Of a stretch of 64,000 bases of DNA, positions 1 to 13,600 are shown in pieces. Position numbers and translations under genes: made by a program. Position 1 is the stretch's first letter. Every line of letters begins with the position of its first letter. The DNA is from Formicarius rufipectus (lineage: Eukaryota; Chordata; Aves; Passeriformes; Formicariidae), in the NCBI GenBank assembly GCA_013399695.1, contig VXAU01002494.1, forward strand, positions 61,942 to 125,941, given 5' to 3'. The notes beneath the pieces were generated by a model. The model ran no database searches. It was not told the DNA's origin and was given only the letters and a program-made list of their open reading frames with translations.

Positions 1-3000
1 GATTAAATGCAGAAGAGGAGTGCATTTCTTTCAAGCGCTGGTCACATATGCTCTATCACATTAAGTAGAATAGAAAGATACCTACTGGCTTCAGATGAGA
101 CTCATTGTTTTGTAGTTGAAACCACATGTATATAATTTCATAATGTGCTTCAATAACAAAAGCTTATCTGGAGTGTAATGAAGATTTTGGAGTAACATAT
201 CTGGGAAGACTCTGGAACAAGGAAGATACAGGAGTTTTTGAGAATACTTAACTAAAGTGAGGAATTCTAATTATGTTTCTCTACTATCTCAGTGTTATGA
301 ATGAAGTCTTCTTATATAGAGAGGTTTTCAGAAGTTAAACTCTTTATTGTTATAAAACCTAAAATAAAACTTTAAGATGAAAAAATCTGGAGAATTGTAT
401 TGAATCTCATTTCTGAAAAGAAGGAAAACTGGGCAGAATGTTACCGAAAAGGAGCAGGTGTTAATCTCTGAAGTGACAGTAGAGAAAATGAGAACTACAA
501 CCTGAGCCATAATTTTAGGCAATCAACACCCAAAATTAGGGCCAGATTTAAAATACGTTACCTGATTTGTGAAACCCAAATACATTTCATTAGACCTTTT
601 CCTAGTTTTCAACATCAAACGGAACAAAAGGAATATATGCTTCTGTTTTGGGATGCTGAGCAGTCAGAGACTTTTCAAATTATTTTTTTTTAATATCATG
701 AGATGAAGATAAATTCAAACTCAGTATCTTGCAAAAATAGAACGTAGGTATGCAAAATATCCCCTAATGGTTTGTTTTAATGTTGAAACATATGTATGTT
801 TCATTTCATTAATATTTTATATTTGAAACATTTTTTTTCTGTTATCATTTTGTTTAAGACAAAATTAAACAAAAACTATTACAAAAGCCACACTGTCATT
901 AAAAACAAACAAAAAGAAAACCTCATTTCCTTCTTTATGTCTTCACTCAGATTCAGAAAGTGACATTCTAGTTCATAGCTTTAATCCTCCACACAGCTCA
1001 GCATGTAGTATTTTTGCCATGATTTCTGCATATACCAACAGAATGTCACCAAAACTGTACATGTTCACCTGAAGCTGAGAGTCAATAAATATTTTATTGT
1101 TGGAAAGAAATGCCCTTGGATCCATGAAGTGTTACTATAATTAAGTCAAAAATATATGTTTACTGCAGAGGGCAATTGTTGCCTAGCTTTGCAGAATCTA
1201 TCCCAGCAATTATGCTGATATGTGTCATAAGTTGCAAATTCCTTTAATAACTTGTTTGCTAAATGACTCCTATCTACAAAAATTTGCAAAATACCTTAGC
1301 ATATAAGCATCGATGCTGTTTTAAGAGCCACAGAATTGTCATCCACTATAGAAGATAACTGCACATTAAATCAGGAGTGGGAAAGAGGACAGAAAATATT
1401 TAATGGGTGTTTATACACTGCTGTACAGAAAATCAGAATATTGAGTCAGAAAGGTACATTTAGACTAATGGACACTTTTTTTTCAACTAAATGTACTAAT
1501 CCAGTTTAATTCACTGTTAGATTTCAGCTTGGCACTTGGGCTTATTTGTGGGAATAGCAGTTAGGGGCAGTTTTGGTCAGCAGTCAGGGAAATCCAGTGC
1601 TGTCACTGGGAAACCCTGTGTTCCCCACATCCCCACTCAAACTCATCAGACATCACTAGGTGAGCACACTTTTAAAGCAGCATGTCTAAAAGTACCACAG
1701 TGACATGAAATATCTCATATCAGAGAGACTCAATGCAGAGAAACCCAACTCCCAGAGTTTTTGTGGAACGACAATAACATGATGATAGAGTTGAGTCCCA
1801 GTGAATGAGACCAGTCACAACACAGAGCACACTGCATTTTGGCAATGGATATTGTTGCCTCTGGAAGAAATACAAGTTGGATATCCTACAATCTTTATAT
1901 TTCCAAGAGCTTCAAATCATTGTCAGTCAGAACAAGGGAGACAGCCTGAGTAAAAGACACTCCTATCTCAGAAAAGCACAAAGACAAAACTCCAAACTGG
2001 CAATAGAGCAAAGAAGAATTAATTGATGCTCCCACACTATTCTCAATCTCCAAGAAAATTTTTTTCTTATGTATTAATTTTTAATAGAAATTTATATTTT
2101 TGTTCCCTCTTATACAAGTAATCTCCTACTTTGATAATTATCAAAATTGAGATTGATCAGTGCTGAAATTTAAGAAATTTGGTTTCTAGTGACTTTTAGT
2201 AGTTCCTACTTTTAATTACTTTTAAAAATCCTTCTTAGCAGTGATAATTGGATTAAAATCAGATTACAGAGCAAAAGCTTAGTAGTGAGTGACCATCATC
2301 ATGTGAATGTGATATATAGTGGTAAGCAACCATAGGCGGTAGCAATGATGGAAGGAATTATATTTCAAAAGGGAATTTCACATTTCCTAAGATGCAACAG
2401 GACACATAGATTAAGAATCTACTTAAGGTATGAGACTATTTCATTGTGGGAAATGAACATCACACAAATATTAATAGGCAATGGAAGACCTGGATTAGAA
2501 TGGAAACAATTGTTTAACCTCAACCATAGGCTTCTGTTCAGAAATTAAAGAGAAAGCAGTTAAAACAGATCATTAGTGTCAATGTACCATCTCCACAGAA
2601 CAGGTTTGTTGAACCTGTGTGCTTAGCAGAAAAACCTCCTTGTGCCGTTCTGAATCTTCTCTGGCAACAGTAAAAGAAGTCTGCCTCTATAAAGGGAGAC
2701 AGAAAAAAGCATACTTGTGATGCAGGAGAGTAGTAAACTCCGTGAGTTTCCCTTTGTCACTGGAGTTATCTTACAGTGTTCTTTCCAAAGAAAAAGATAC
2801 ACTGAACAAAGTATTGAACAAAGTATTATAGTCAGTCACGGCTTTGTGATGCCATCAGACAGATTTTAAATGTTAGCAGAGACAGTAATTTTCCTCACAG
2901 TGCCCACAGAAATGTGTATTTTCAAGAAAAAAAGAACAACAAACACTAAGTCCGTCACATTTGACACCGCAGTCAGTCGTGCCTAATGGGCTGGAGAAAA

Positions 3001-6000
3001 AAATCTAAAAGCAGTTCATATCTCTGAACTCCCTGAGTGACTCCTGCAATGCAGTTGTGACTAGCAAGACATATTGCTGCAAAATGGGCAAGGGACAAGT
3101 GTGCGAACTAATCTACATTCTGCCAACCAGCTTAAAGCTAAGTATGTAGTGCTTAGCAAAGAGAGCTCGAAATGAGATACATTATTTTCTATCTGTGTTT
3201 AGATGCTATGTGCAAAACACAGTTAGGTACAAACCTATAGTTACTGCCAAGGCATTACCTAGCCTTATAAGGATTGTACTTCCTACAACCCTTAACAGCA
3301 TCACACTCCCAATCTCCTTACACCACAGCAGGGTCAAACAGGAAGAGGAAACAGTGGTAACTCCCAAGTTATACATATTCAGACATTGTGAAAGAGACAG
3401 TCACATAACCCACTAGCAACTTAACACTATGACAAACTTAGGACAGATGCAATGTTAGACATCTCTTTATTGCTGGACACTGCTAGAAAATAGTAATGGC
3501 TCTCCAAAACAGAAGACATGACCAAGTGACAGAGAGATGATTGTTTCACCCAAAGTGCAGCAGTCCTTTTCTTCCCAGGTGTGGCTCCAAAATGTGGAGC
3601 ACACAAAATCTAAGTGCGGAGCACACAAATTCAGCTTAGTAGAGTAGCAGTAAATGTTGAAATACTTACCCTGGAAGTTTCTTATTAAAAAAAGCTGGCA
3701 ATTCTACTTTCCAGCCAGACTGCTACCTAAATCAAATCAAAAAACCCAAACAAATAAACAACAACATAAAAGGTAAACCATGCAGAATGGACAATTCTCC
3801 TATGAATTTTGTTGCTTTACATTCAATTTGGATACACAAAACACTCCAGGTTTTTTGTAGACATGTTTTAGGGTAGATGTGTTTTAGGTTCAGTAAGAAA
3901 AAGGGCCAAAACCACAGGAAGAAGATCAGATTGGCCACTGTCTGCCCTCAAGTGTGCTGAATACACCAACCTCCCCAGCAGTAAGAGACAGCATAACTGG
4001 GAAGTCTGGTAACAAAGAGCTTTGTTTTCCATTCTGTTGGGTGGAGAAAATTACAATTAAGTTGGTGAAAGAACCAAATTAAATAAGGTGGGAAATTTAG
4101 GGGATAGGTAAAGTGAGGTACAAGTTTTTTCTTGGTATTGTCTACAAAGCATTGGTAAGCTTCGAGAAGTGGCAGTGAAAGAGTGACATTTTCCCACCCT
4201 GCAGTTCAGGACTGTATTTATTGCCACCAGTTGCAGAGCAAACGAAATACTACATCTTCCCTTGGCACACACTTTGTGAGCAGCAGCAGTGGCAGCATCC
4301 TCAGTTGTCCTTTCTCCCTCAGCTGCATTTTAGGTAAGACTGAAGGAGTGAAATGACAGACTCACTTTGGGATTCCATCTGATTTGCCAAGCATTTTCTA
4401 CTCTTTGTGATCTGCAAGTCAGGAAACAAATTGTTGTGTACCTGGCTGCTTGCAAACCTGGTAGGAAGATTGTGGTGGTTTGGCTATAGACTTCCTGAAC
4501 AAGGTTTAAATAAATTAACAAGTTTTAGGATAAAGTAACTTAGCAATTATTTTCCGATAACAGAAGCAATTTCCTGAAGTCCCACTTCATTCTCACATTT
4601 CCCAGAACAAAAACATTTTTAAGGGGAAATTGTCTGCAGAAAGAGAACTAGATCTTTTGCACCCTTTTGTTCCTTAGATTAAATGCCTGTAGTAATTAAA
4701 AAGAAACCAGCTAAATAGGAAAAAGATATTGCATCTACATCCATTTCCCCATAGCAAGCAGAATGAAAGGTCATCACTGACCTTTATATTGAAGTTCAGA
4801 ATATACATGAAAATCTTGAAACTGCTGTTGAACTTACTGGTAACACCCAACATATGGAGCCCTTTGAAAAGCAAATCTGTGTCTCTGTTAAGATCAGTTC
4901 TGCCAGCAGTCTCCTCTTCCAGGGCTGGAGAAACTTTCAGAAGTTCTCCAATAAATATCCCACAATGAAACAAAAGAGAGGGTTAGTGTTTTAGTTCTCT
5001 TGTGATTTTCCTCAGCGTTCGGTGCATTCAGCAATAAAGGTCAACTTTAAAATTACAACTCAGAGCTCTATACCAACTCTGCTTGGTTCTACCACAGAAT
5101 GAAAATCCTGAACTACCTCCCTTCATGGGCTCTCTGGCTGAGAACATCAGAACAACTGCTCTGCATTGAAATTTTGGATGAAAAAATGTTAAGAACCATA
5201 ATTTAGCACCTGCAGACTACTCCAGTGATGATGCATGAGAGGCAACTTACTGTTTTTTCTTAATTATTTCTAAGCAGCTTCTTACTGCTCTAACCTTTCT
5301 ATGGTGGGGTGGGATTATGGAGATTTCCCTGGCATTGATGAATACAAATTCTGCCACAGGTTTTAATACCTGGGATTAGTTTTAGCATCAGGGTTAAATC
5401 TTTCCCCATTGTAGCCTGAGAGGGGAAATCTTTGAAAACTTGTCTCAATCAGATCACTGGGTTCTTTTCTTCATTGTAAGTCTGTTTTTGCCACAGAAGA
5501 CTTTAAGAGTTATAAAGTGTCATAATACCTGTTGCAATATGTGACTGTACATGGAAATGCTGAGCTGAATCAATCTATTCTGCTTTTAAAATAATAGCAA
5601 CTCTTTTTGTTTAACAGCCAATTCACTCCTGAAATGTATTTATTCTTGAGATTCAAAGTACTGCCATTTAAGGTAAAAGAAGTTTTAATTTTACCCAAAA
5701 TCAAACAGAGTAGATAGGCAAGGCTTGCTTTTTTTATCCTTTCCTTCTTATACAAGAGTAGAACAGCAGAACTTCAAAACAACTAAGGCAGAGAGAAAGG
5801 ATTAAAGTCTCTACTATCACTTGTTTAGAAAGGAGAGTAATTCCCCCTGGCCTCAAGCCTTCAAATCTTCATCATTGACTTCAAACTCAGAACATATTTA
5901 CTGCTGCAATGGGTGGATGAGCTGAAAGACAATAGAAAAATTCATGTGCTGTGACACATTCACTTACCTTGAATCAATAATCATGAAATAGCAGTACTGA

Positions 6001-7235
6001 GTTCTCGGCTCTATGTAATAAATAGCGAAGATGAGGGGGACACAGCACACCCACAGGGGTGCTATATATCACCCACTTAATCTGGGGAGTGAAGAAATTG
6101 CATGCGTTTATGTGATACTGTGATAATTCTAGATTATTTGCCTTTTATCCCTTCTCTTTCTGCTGCTAGCAATGTTAGCATCACTAACCAATTAACAGAC
6201 ATTTTAGTAATGTTAATAAAGGTAGAGAACAAGCCTCTTTGATGTACACATCTGCACCAACTTTTTAGCAGAGCACATGGAATCACAGGGAAGGTAGACA
6301 CTGTGGCAGAATGCAGAAAATTGGATATTCTGTGAATATTCTATGAACAATTCATTGTACAGTTCCCAGGAAAAATAGGCCTCTGTTTACATTTTTCAGG
6401 AGAGCAGTTCGCAGCTTTGGAGTGGGACTTATCTATAAGAAGAACATCTGCTGGTACTTCCAAAATTCCTCTAGAAAGTCATCATGGGGTGAGCTTTCAG
6501 GAGGGGTTAATTAACATTAAGACCAATGGACTGCAGACTTTAGGTGGCCTGAGGATAGACAGTTTTAAGCTATCCAATCATTTGATATAATGATGTAACT
6601 GAAAAGCACAGATGATAAATACAAGGTTTGTTCTGATAATAAAGGTCCTTGACTGATGCACTGCATGAAGTGAGTGTGTGAGTTTGTGAGCCTTAAGGGC
6701 CCGTGCTGCCTGAAAGTGGCTCTTGGACAAGCTCTCATGTGAGCTTTTACATATATATTTTTTTTTCTTTTTATTTCACTTTAAGACACCATGAGAAGCA
6801 GGGCAGACCAGTGAAGGGAGTCCCCGGCACTGCTGAGGGAAGGCAAATTATCAATTTGTCACTGGCCATCTGCCTGCCTTTTCCCTCTACATCTGTAACA
6901 TGAAGACAAAGGTATTTATTGCAATTTAAAATGATTTTGGGATGCAAAGCCTGCATAAAATCTGTATTGCAGTTTTGCACCCCTCCCATCAAGTCCACTC
7001 TCTCTAGTTCTCTAGGAAAGAATAAAAAATGAAATAGCAAAGTAATGGTTCCCTGTCCTAGTCAGAAAATCAAGCCACATCTCTGGGCCCCAAACTGCCT
7101 ACTCATGTCTCCTGCCATCCATTGAGTACCAAATTCTATTTCATATTTCATTAATGTCTCAGATGATGGACTAGAGCACACACTTGTAAAATCAGCACAG
7201 GGAGTGGGGTTGGAGGGGAGGTTGTCCCAGCAGGA
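1..7235. other. Unique AT-rich sequence, no gene recognised
   Basis: No coding exon, RNA gene or clear mobile element could be recognised. Open frames are short (under 100 codons), lie on both strands at random and resemble no family I know. Small tandem duplications are visible, such as a 12-bp unit repeated at about 2803-2826 and a roughly 20-bp unit around 3596-3636. Ancient decayed repeats or conserved regulatory elements cannot be excluded by reading alone. Confidence 0.6.
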
Positions 7236-7686
7236 TGCGCTGGTTTAAAGGTAAACCAGTGGGAGAAATGAACCTGACTTTACAAGTCAGAGTTACAATT
7301 TAATAAAAAGATTAGAATAAATACAATACAGAGAAAAATTTGTTTAAACCCACAAAAACCAGAAGCATAATCCAGCACCTTAAGGTACAAACAGAATGGT
7401 GTTCATTAGCCCCTGTGCTGAGCACCACATGCTCTGCATGAGTAAAAAGTAAAAAGAAAGGAAAACCTGTTGGAGAGGATGATGGTCACAGTCTTGTTGA
7501 GAGTGGCAGTCACAGTCTTTTGGAGGTTCTGGTCCTCCTCAGGATCTGATGACTGTTACCAAAGTCCCCCAAACATGAAGATTATATATGCTCAGGTTCA
7601 GGTGGGAATGCCTAGTACCTTCCCAAGGGTGAGGAGTTTCACAGTGGGTGATTTAGAAGGAAAAAAATACTAAAAAACTAACCACA
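7236..7686 (-). mobile_element. Solo LTR of an endogenous retrovirus (type shared with 37678-37882)
   Basis: Read on the minus strand the block starts TGTGGTTAG and ends in ...AAACCAGCGCA. A TATA-like box (CATATATAAT, about 7582-7591) is followed by an ATTAAA polyadenylation signal (7299-7304) about 60 bases before the 3' end. This order is U3, R, U5 of a retroviral LTR. The stretch from about 7236 to 7420 matches 37678-37882, which shows it is a dispersed repeat. No gag, pol or env sequence flanks it, so it is a solo LTR or a fragment. A clean target-site duplication was not found: the flanks are CAGGA and ATATT. The ends, above all the left one, could therefore be off by a few bases. The 67-codon frame at 7470-7673 lies inside it and is not a gene. 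Confidence 0.6.
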
Positions 7687-10600
7687 ATATTAGTATGCCT
7701 TATACCATTAAAGACCAATCAGACCCAGAAATAAAGATTCCCTGAAGTCAGAAAATATGTAGAAAGCTGTTAAGAGAGGTGAATTATTTAATGATTCCTT
7801 TTAAAACCAGAAAAAAACTCATCCATTCTCAAGCATACAAATCTTTTTTCGTATTCATCTTGATGCCTAAAAAGGCCAGAAAGAACCCTCTAACAATCCT
7901 TTTTGAGTACTAGAAGGTAAATTGTTCTTTATTGAGACCATGCTGGGTGTATAGGAATCATTTCCAATGTACACACATTGAATTACAGACGTGCTATAAT
8001 TTTATAGTATAATATCTAACAATACATCATCTTGTAACTCCAACTTCCCAAAATTGTCTGTCCCCCTGGACCTCTCTCACACATGCCTCCCCAAAACTGA
8101 GTCCAGAGTCGCAAAGACCCCTCTTTCCTCCCGCCTTTGTAGGCATCTTCTGTCCTGCTTGGAATAATTTCAAGGTTTCTTGGCCTTCTGAATAGTTTTG
8201 ACCAGAGTTATGTCAAAAAATGTGCCTGTTATGTTTTCTAAGTACATTCTATACAAACTAGATGTTCTTGCTAAAATCTTTATACATTGAAATCCTTGAT
8301 AAGGAACATTAAAAAATATTTCAGGAATCTAATACAAAGGTACTTAGCTAAAGCTAAGTTCTAAAGGTGTAGTAGTACTAAAGTGCTAAAAGAGTTATAC
8401 TTAATTTCATATAATGTGTATCTAAAGCATTAGTCTAACCAAATGTAATTTCTACTTTTTTCTTTTCCCTGAAAGGAAATAAAGATCTCAGAGCATCTTT
8501 AATGTGGATTCTAAAGCCTGCTAAACATAAACAGCAGGGCATTCATGTTGTAGGAAATTATTTAATTGTGTAAACTGCCAGCATTTGGAGCAGGTGGCTG
8601 GACTTCTCCTAACAGAACAGTATAAACCCTGTGTTTATATTTATTTCCATATAATATTACAAAATGTAGATATTAAACCCCAGCAGAACATCATGGTCTG
8701 CTCCATTCAGCACTTATTTCTCCAGATATGTTAATGACAGAAGAGCATGGAGGAATTTAAGTTTTATTTTTCTAATTGCAAACATGGAATATGATGTTAA
8801 TGTTCAGGAAGAGATCTCCCACAAAGCAAAAAGTGTATTTTCCTACTCATCAGGCTCATGTCAGGATTGTAGATTTGAATGACAAAAGCAACACACAGCT
8901 GCTACTTTTTATTCTGATAAAGTCTGTGAAACAAGCAGAGCCAAGAGAGAATGAACCTCATTCTCAACACCATTGTTACTGAAGACTTATTTACTCTCTT
9001 CTGTATGGAAATCCACTGAGATGTCTCTGAAGGTAGGAAAACCTTAACTATTTTCCCTAGATAACTCTGGGAATGTTGTAGGTTTTACAGTCAGACAAAA
9101 GGAAAAGTGCTTTTAATATCCAAATTTACAACTCATTTAAGCTACACTGTTTCTCTCAGCAGCCATTCCATGTCAGATGTCTGTTACTTGATTCTTATGT
9201 TACAGTTCATGGACAAAACTGTATCACCAAAAATCTTTATATGGGAGGGGCAGAAGGATCAAGCTTTTTCTAGGTTTCCCCATATCCTTGAAAGCATCTG
9301 CCAAACTTCTTTTTTTCTCCGATACTTGCTGTGGCCTCTGCATTTACACCAATTTGTCCTGTCACATTCCACCTGCCATTATATGTGCAGGCTCTTTATC
9401 CTGAGATACTTGGGGTTATGAATCTCAACATTTCTTAGTATTGCTCCCTATAACAAAGGCACCATATTCCCTACATGGTTCAAGAGAATGAGCTTGTTCA
9501 GAGACATCCAGATGTTAGCAAAGACAACACAGAGATATCTTTACTGTTTTTATAGATCTAAGTGATAATTTATTGATAAAGATACCAAGTATAAAATTGC
9601 ATCTGATGTAGTAATAATGTATAAAATTTACTTAAAAAAATTCAAGAATTTTTTTAAACTTATATAAAGTAATTCACACTCTTTTTTGAGTATACAGTTT
9701 CGGTAAAACAAAAGTTTTTAGGCATCTCAGTCCATTTCTAAATTTCTGGGTAAAAAATAATTGAAGTTTCTTTTTCCTACCTGCAGATAGATAGGCTATA
9801 TAGTTATTCAAGACAAATAGTCAGAAATAATTAACTGAAGCTACTAGAGGAATTAGAGGTAGGCAGAATGTAATGACCCAAAGCAGAACTTACTAAAAAT
9901 TATGATTCCTTTCTGCAGAGAACAGAGAGAGCTTTAAAGGCAATAACTCAATGGAATCTGAATTTTACATCACATTTGAAAGATTTTCTTACAGCAGATT
10001 AAGAGAACATCTGTGTGCATGCATGCAGACGTGCACATGTGTACACCAAGGAAGAACAGAAGAAGGGGTATTCTTGCCTATTTCAGAATAACAAATCAGC
10101 ATCTAAAAACCAGCTAATTCAACTTGTGATTTCCCATGGAATATCACTGGTATTTTAAATTGGTGTGATGTTTTTCTTAATTATAACAAATTATGTTTGA
10201 AACAAAAAACCCACATGGAAACATTCTTATCAGTAGTTTTCAAGAAAAGTTTTCAAGAAAAAGCCCTCATTCATCTCATACCTACTGATTTTTTCTTTTA
10301 TGATGACATCAGTTTCTATATTTTTCCACACCCTAATTAACAATACTATGAACTAATTTTATTAAAATATTTATTTTTTTATAAATGCAAATAGTACCAT
10401 GATTCCTCTTTAAACTGTCATAATCTTCTCTCATATATATTATTGGCACAAATGAAAATATGTTGGACACATTCTGTGTATTCCAAGATCCACTACATTT
10501 ACCCTTTCAGTTGAGTAAAAACACAGCCTTCCATGCTTTCTCACTTTATGCAACCACATGCCCCAAGTTCTCTGGTAGAAATCATTGGGGATATTCCTTG

Positions 10601-13600
10601 CAGGAAGATTTGTGGGGTTTTGTGCAATAGACCTCATAAATTTGGAGGGATTTGTGGCTGTTTTTAGGCAACTAGCTTAAATTTGGTAGTTTGCTATGCT
10701 TACGCATTTTAGGTTGAATGTCAGGAGAGCTACACTAATTTAATCAAGTAAAACTGGTTATGCATATACATTGAGACACTGGTTTCTGTCAAGCATTTTC
10801 AATGCTCTACTCTAAACAATGAGAATGAGTTGCAATCAATATCTTAAGAATAAACAAAGCATAAGCCTAAAAATTCCTTTCTTTTCCAAGGACTGTGTTA
10901 TAACTTTTCTATTTTATGATAATGTTTCTTGCTTATACTACTGCAGTATTCAGAATAGACTTAATTTTGCATGTCACCAAACCTGCTGCCATATGTTTAT
11001 TGGTGTTTTAATTTTTCAATACAGTAATTAGTACCTTTGTATTCTTATTGATAATTTTCATTGTACTCTCATGAGCAGCAAAGGTCCTCAGCTATCAAGT
11101 ATTTAAAAATCACTTGAACTGTAATAATTCTTTTGAGGTATCTAAACTCTACTGAGCTATGTACTGTCTCCTGCAGGGTCCTGCAGGCATCTTGCAGTCT
11201 GTAATGTCAGTGCCCATGTGAAATGCCACAACTTCTCCTGGGCTCGAGGAGGGCAGGACCCCCTCAGCCTGCAAAGAAACACTTATACACTACTCTGCTG
11301 GTTGTCAGGGTTTCAGCTGCTCTCTCTCCACTCTAGTGGTCTAACAAATACAAAATTGTACCCACATGCAGATCACTTTTGATCACTTTAAATTAGTCCT
11401 TCCGTATCTTTGTACCTTAGAATAATAGTTCTTCAGACTTCTGCTTCTCTTATCTCCCAAACTCCCTTCCATTTCATTAGAATTGGATAGAATTTAGTTT
11501 CAATAAAATATTGCATCTTATCTCTTGAACACTTTATTGGGGCTCTCACTTTCTTTTTTTAAAACTGTAATATTCTGGAGCGTGCATGTTGTCCCCTATG
11601 TGATGCTAATAAGGTTCTCTTTATGTGCCTCCATGCTGAGTCCACGGATTTAATTTGCTAACTTTTTCCTATCAGGTGGTTTCTAACTTCTTTCAAATAA
11701 AAAAGTTTCCTTCTTGCAGCCTATTATTCTTTTTTTACCCCATGATGTGATACCTCTAAACAATGTTTGAATTGCTGACCTCACCCCCTCTCCACCCATC
11801 TCCTCACAGTTGCCCTGGACTACAGAGAGACACACCTGGCATTTTTATCTCTGCCACTGTGGTTAACTAACTAACAAAAAGATTACTTTCTCAAAGGTTT
11901 TAACATTGTTCATTTTGTAGCATAGGTGGAGATCCACAGGTAGGCAAGCCCAATACCTATGACAAAATCCTGAGGAGTTGTGGAGGCCTCCAGTGCAGTT
12001 TCTAACCATAGCTCTCCTCACAGCTTTCATGGGGGCTAGCTCAGATGCATAAGAGCATTGTTTGGGCATCTGAAGTACTTTGAAAAATGTTATTCTATTA
12101 CTTGCCTGCCTTGCATCATGGCTGTAGAGCTGTAGCTGTGTTTCAAGAGAGGAACAGGGGGTCCCAGCTGTTGACAGAAAGGTGGCAGCTCTGCAACCTG
12201 GAGCTTCTTCTCCTGAGGGAGTGATTCCCTCCTCAGGTGTGTGCACCTGGGCAAGTGTTGGCTGTGAGGGTTCCTCCCTGAGAAGAGAACACAATCAGAC
12301 ACACAGAAAGGAGTTACTTTGATATATGTATTGCTTCCATACTTCCCTTGATTTTGCTCCTAAATTTAATTTTCCATGTTTATTGGAGTTGCAAAGGGAG
12401 AGGATATTTTCGCTAGGAAGAAACCAGGAGCACTGTGCAATGGTAAGGAACATGGTCTTTAATGTAACCTCTGAAAACATATGAAACAGCATGAAGGCAT
12501 CTGTTTTACGACAGTTAAATAATACCCAAGCTACTCATTGTCACTACTATCAGAGCTGTCTTCCTATCTGACTGTGATCTGGCTTCCTTTCCAATTTTAT
12601 TACATTATGGAAGTGGATGGAGAAAACTGAAAACACACAATAAGCAATAAAATAAATAAAGCAAATTAGATTCATTAAATCAAGAAATGTATGCAACATA
12701 TTTAAAGCAGTTACTTATAGTGTTTGCATTTTTAAAAGGTTAAATTAAATTAACCATTATTTTTTACCAAGATTGTCCACAATTGTCTCAGAAATTTAAT
12801 CTAAACAGGCTGATATAAAGCATTGATTTGCTCAAACTTCCTCAATCACTCTCTTACTGGAAACAAATTAAATGCAATGGAGGAGGAGAGTAATTTTTTT
12901 TAATTACTTGTGTATCTGGTAGAAGGACCATTTGCAGTTAGGACTATTTTTATTTTTTTTTAGGCACAATCAACATTCAATAGGCAGGACAGAAACTGTG
13001 CTTTCTTATTGTTTTTTTTGGTTAAGTTACAGAAAGCAAAAGGAAATGGTTTTATTCCTGTATAGCAAAAATATGTTCACAAAAATTTTAAATGGCTCAA
13101 TGGCCTACAAGTTTCACTGCTACCCACATGAAATGAAAAATTTTTCATATGCTTATACCTCCATGTGCCTAATATTTATATTGGAGAAAGATAAGGCAAG
13201 AGAGAAAAGACTGCTGTACTCAGGAGAGCAGATTAAAAAGTCTCTTGATAAAAAATAAAGCAACAAAAGATCCCTAAGTAAATTCAGTATTTTTAATCAC
13301 CTCTTTTTCTATTTTAACTTTAGCTAGCAGAGTAAAGATTTATTTGAAATTGTGACTCCAGAACAAAACTGGAGTTCCTTCTCTATTTGCCACAAATATA
13401 ATTTAATCAATGTTTTCTGTGGTTTTTTTTTTTCAGTAATATTCAGACACCTTTGTGACCCTTTGGCTGTGCCCAGGGGAGAGGGAATCACAGCAGCTAC
13501 CAGACAATACTTCCATTAAAGAATACCCAACAATTCCAGAAATATCCTAATATTTTACAGTGAACTTTCATCCCTCGACGCACATAACATCACATCTGAC

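Noticed and set aside
11863..12294. 143-codon minus-strand frame in a GC-richer patch
   Set aside because: No recognisable motif, another frame of 70 codons overlaps, and there are no convincing splice sites.
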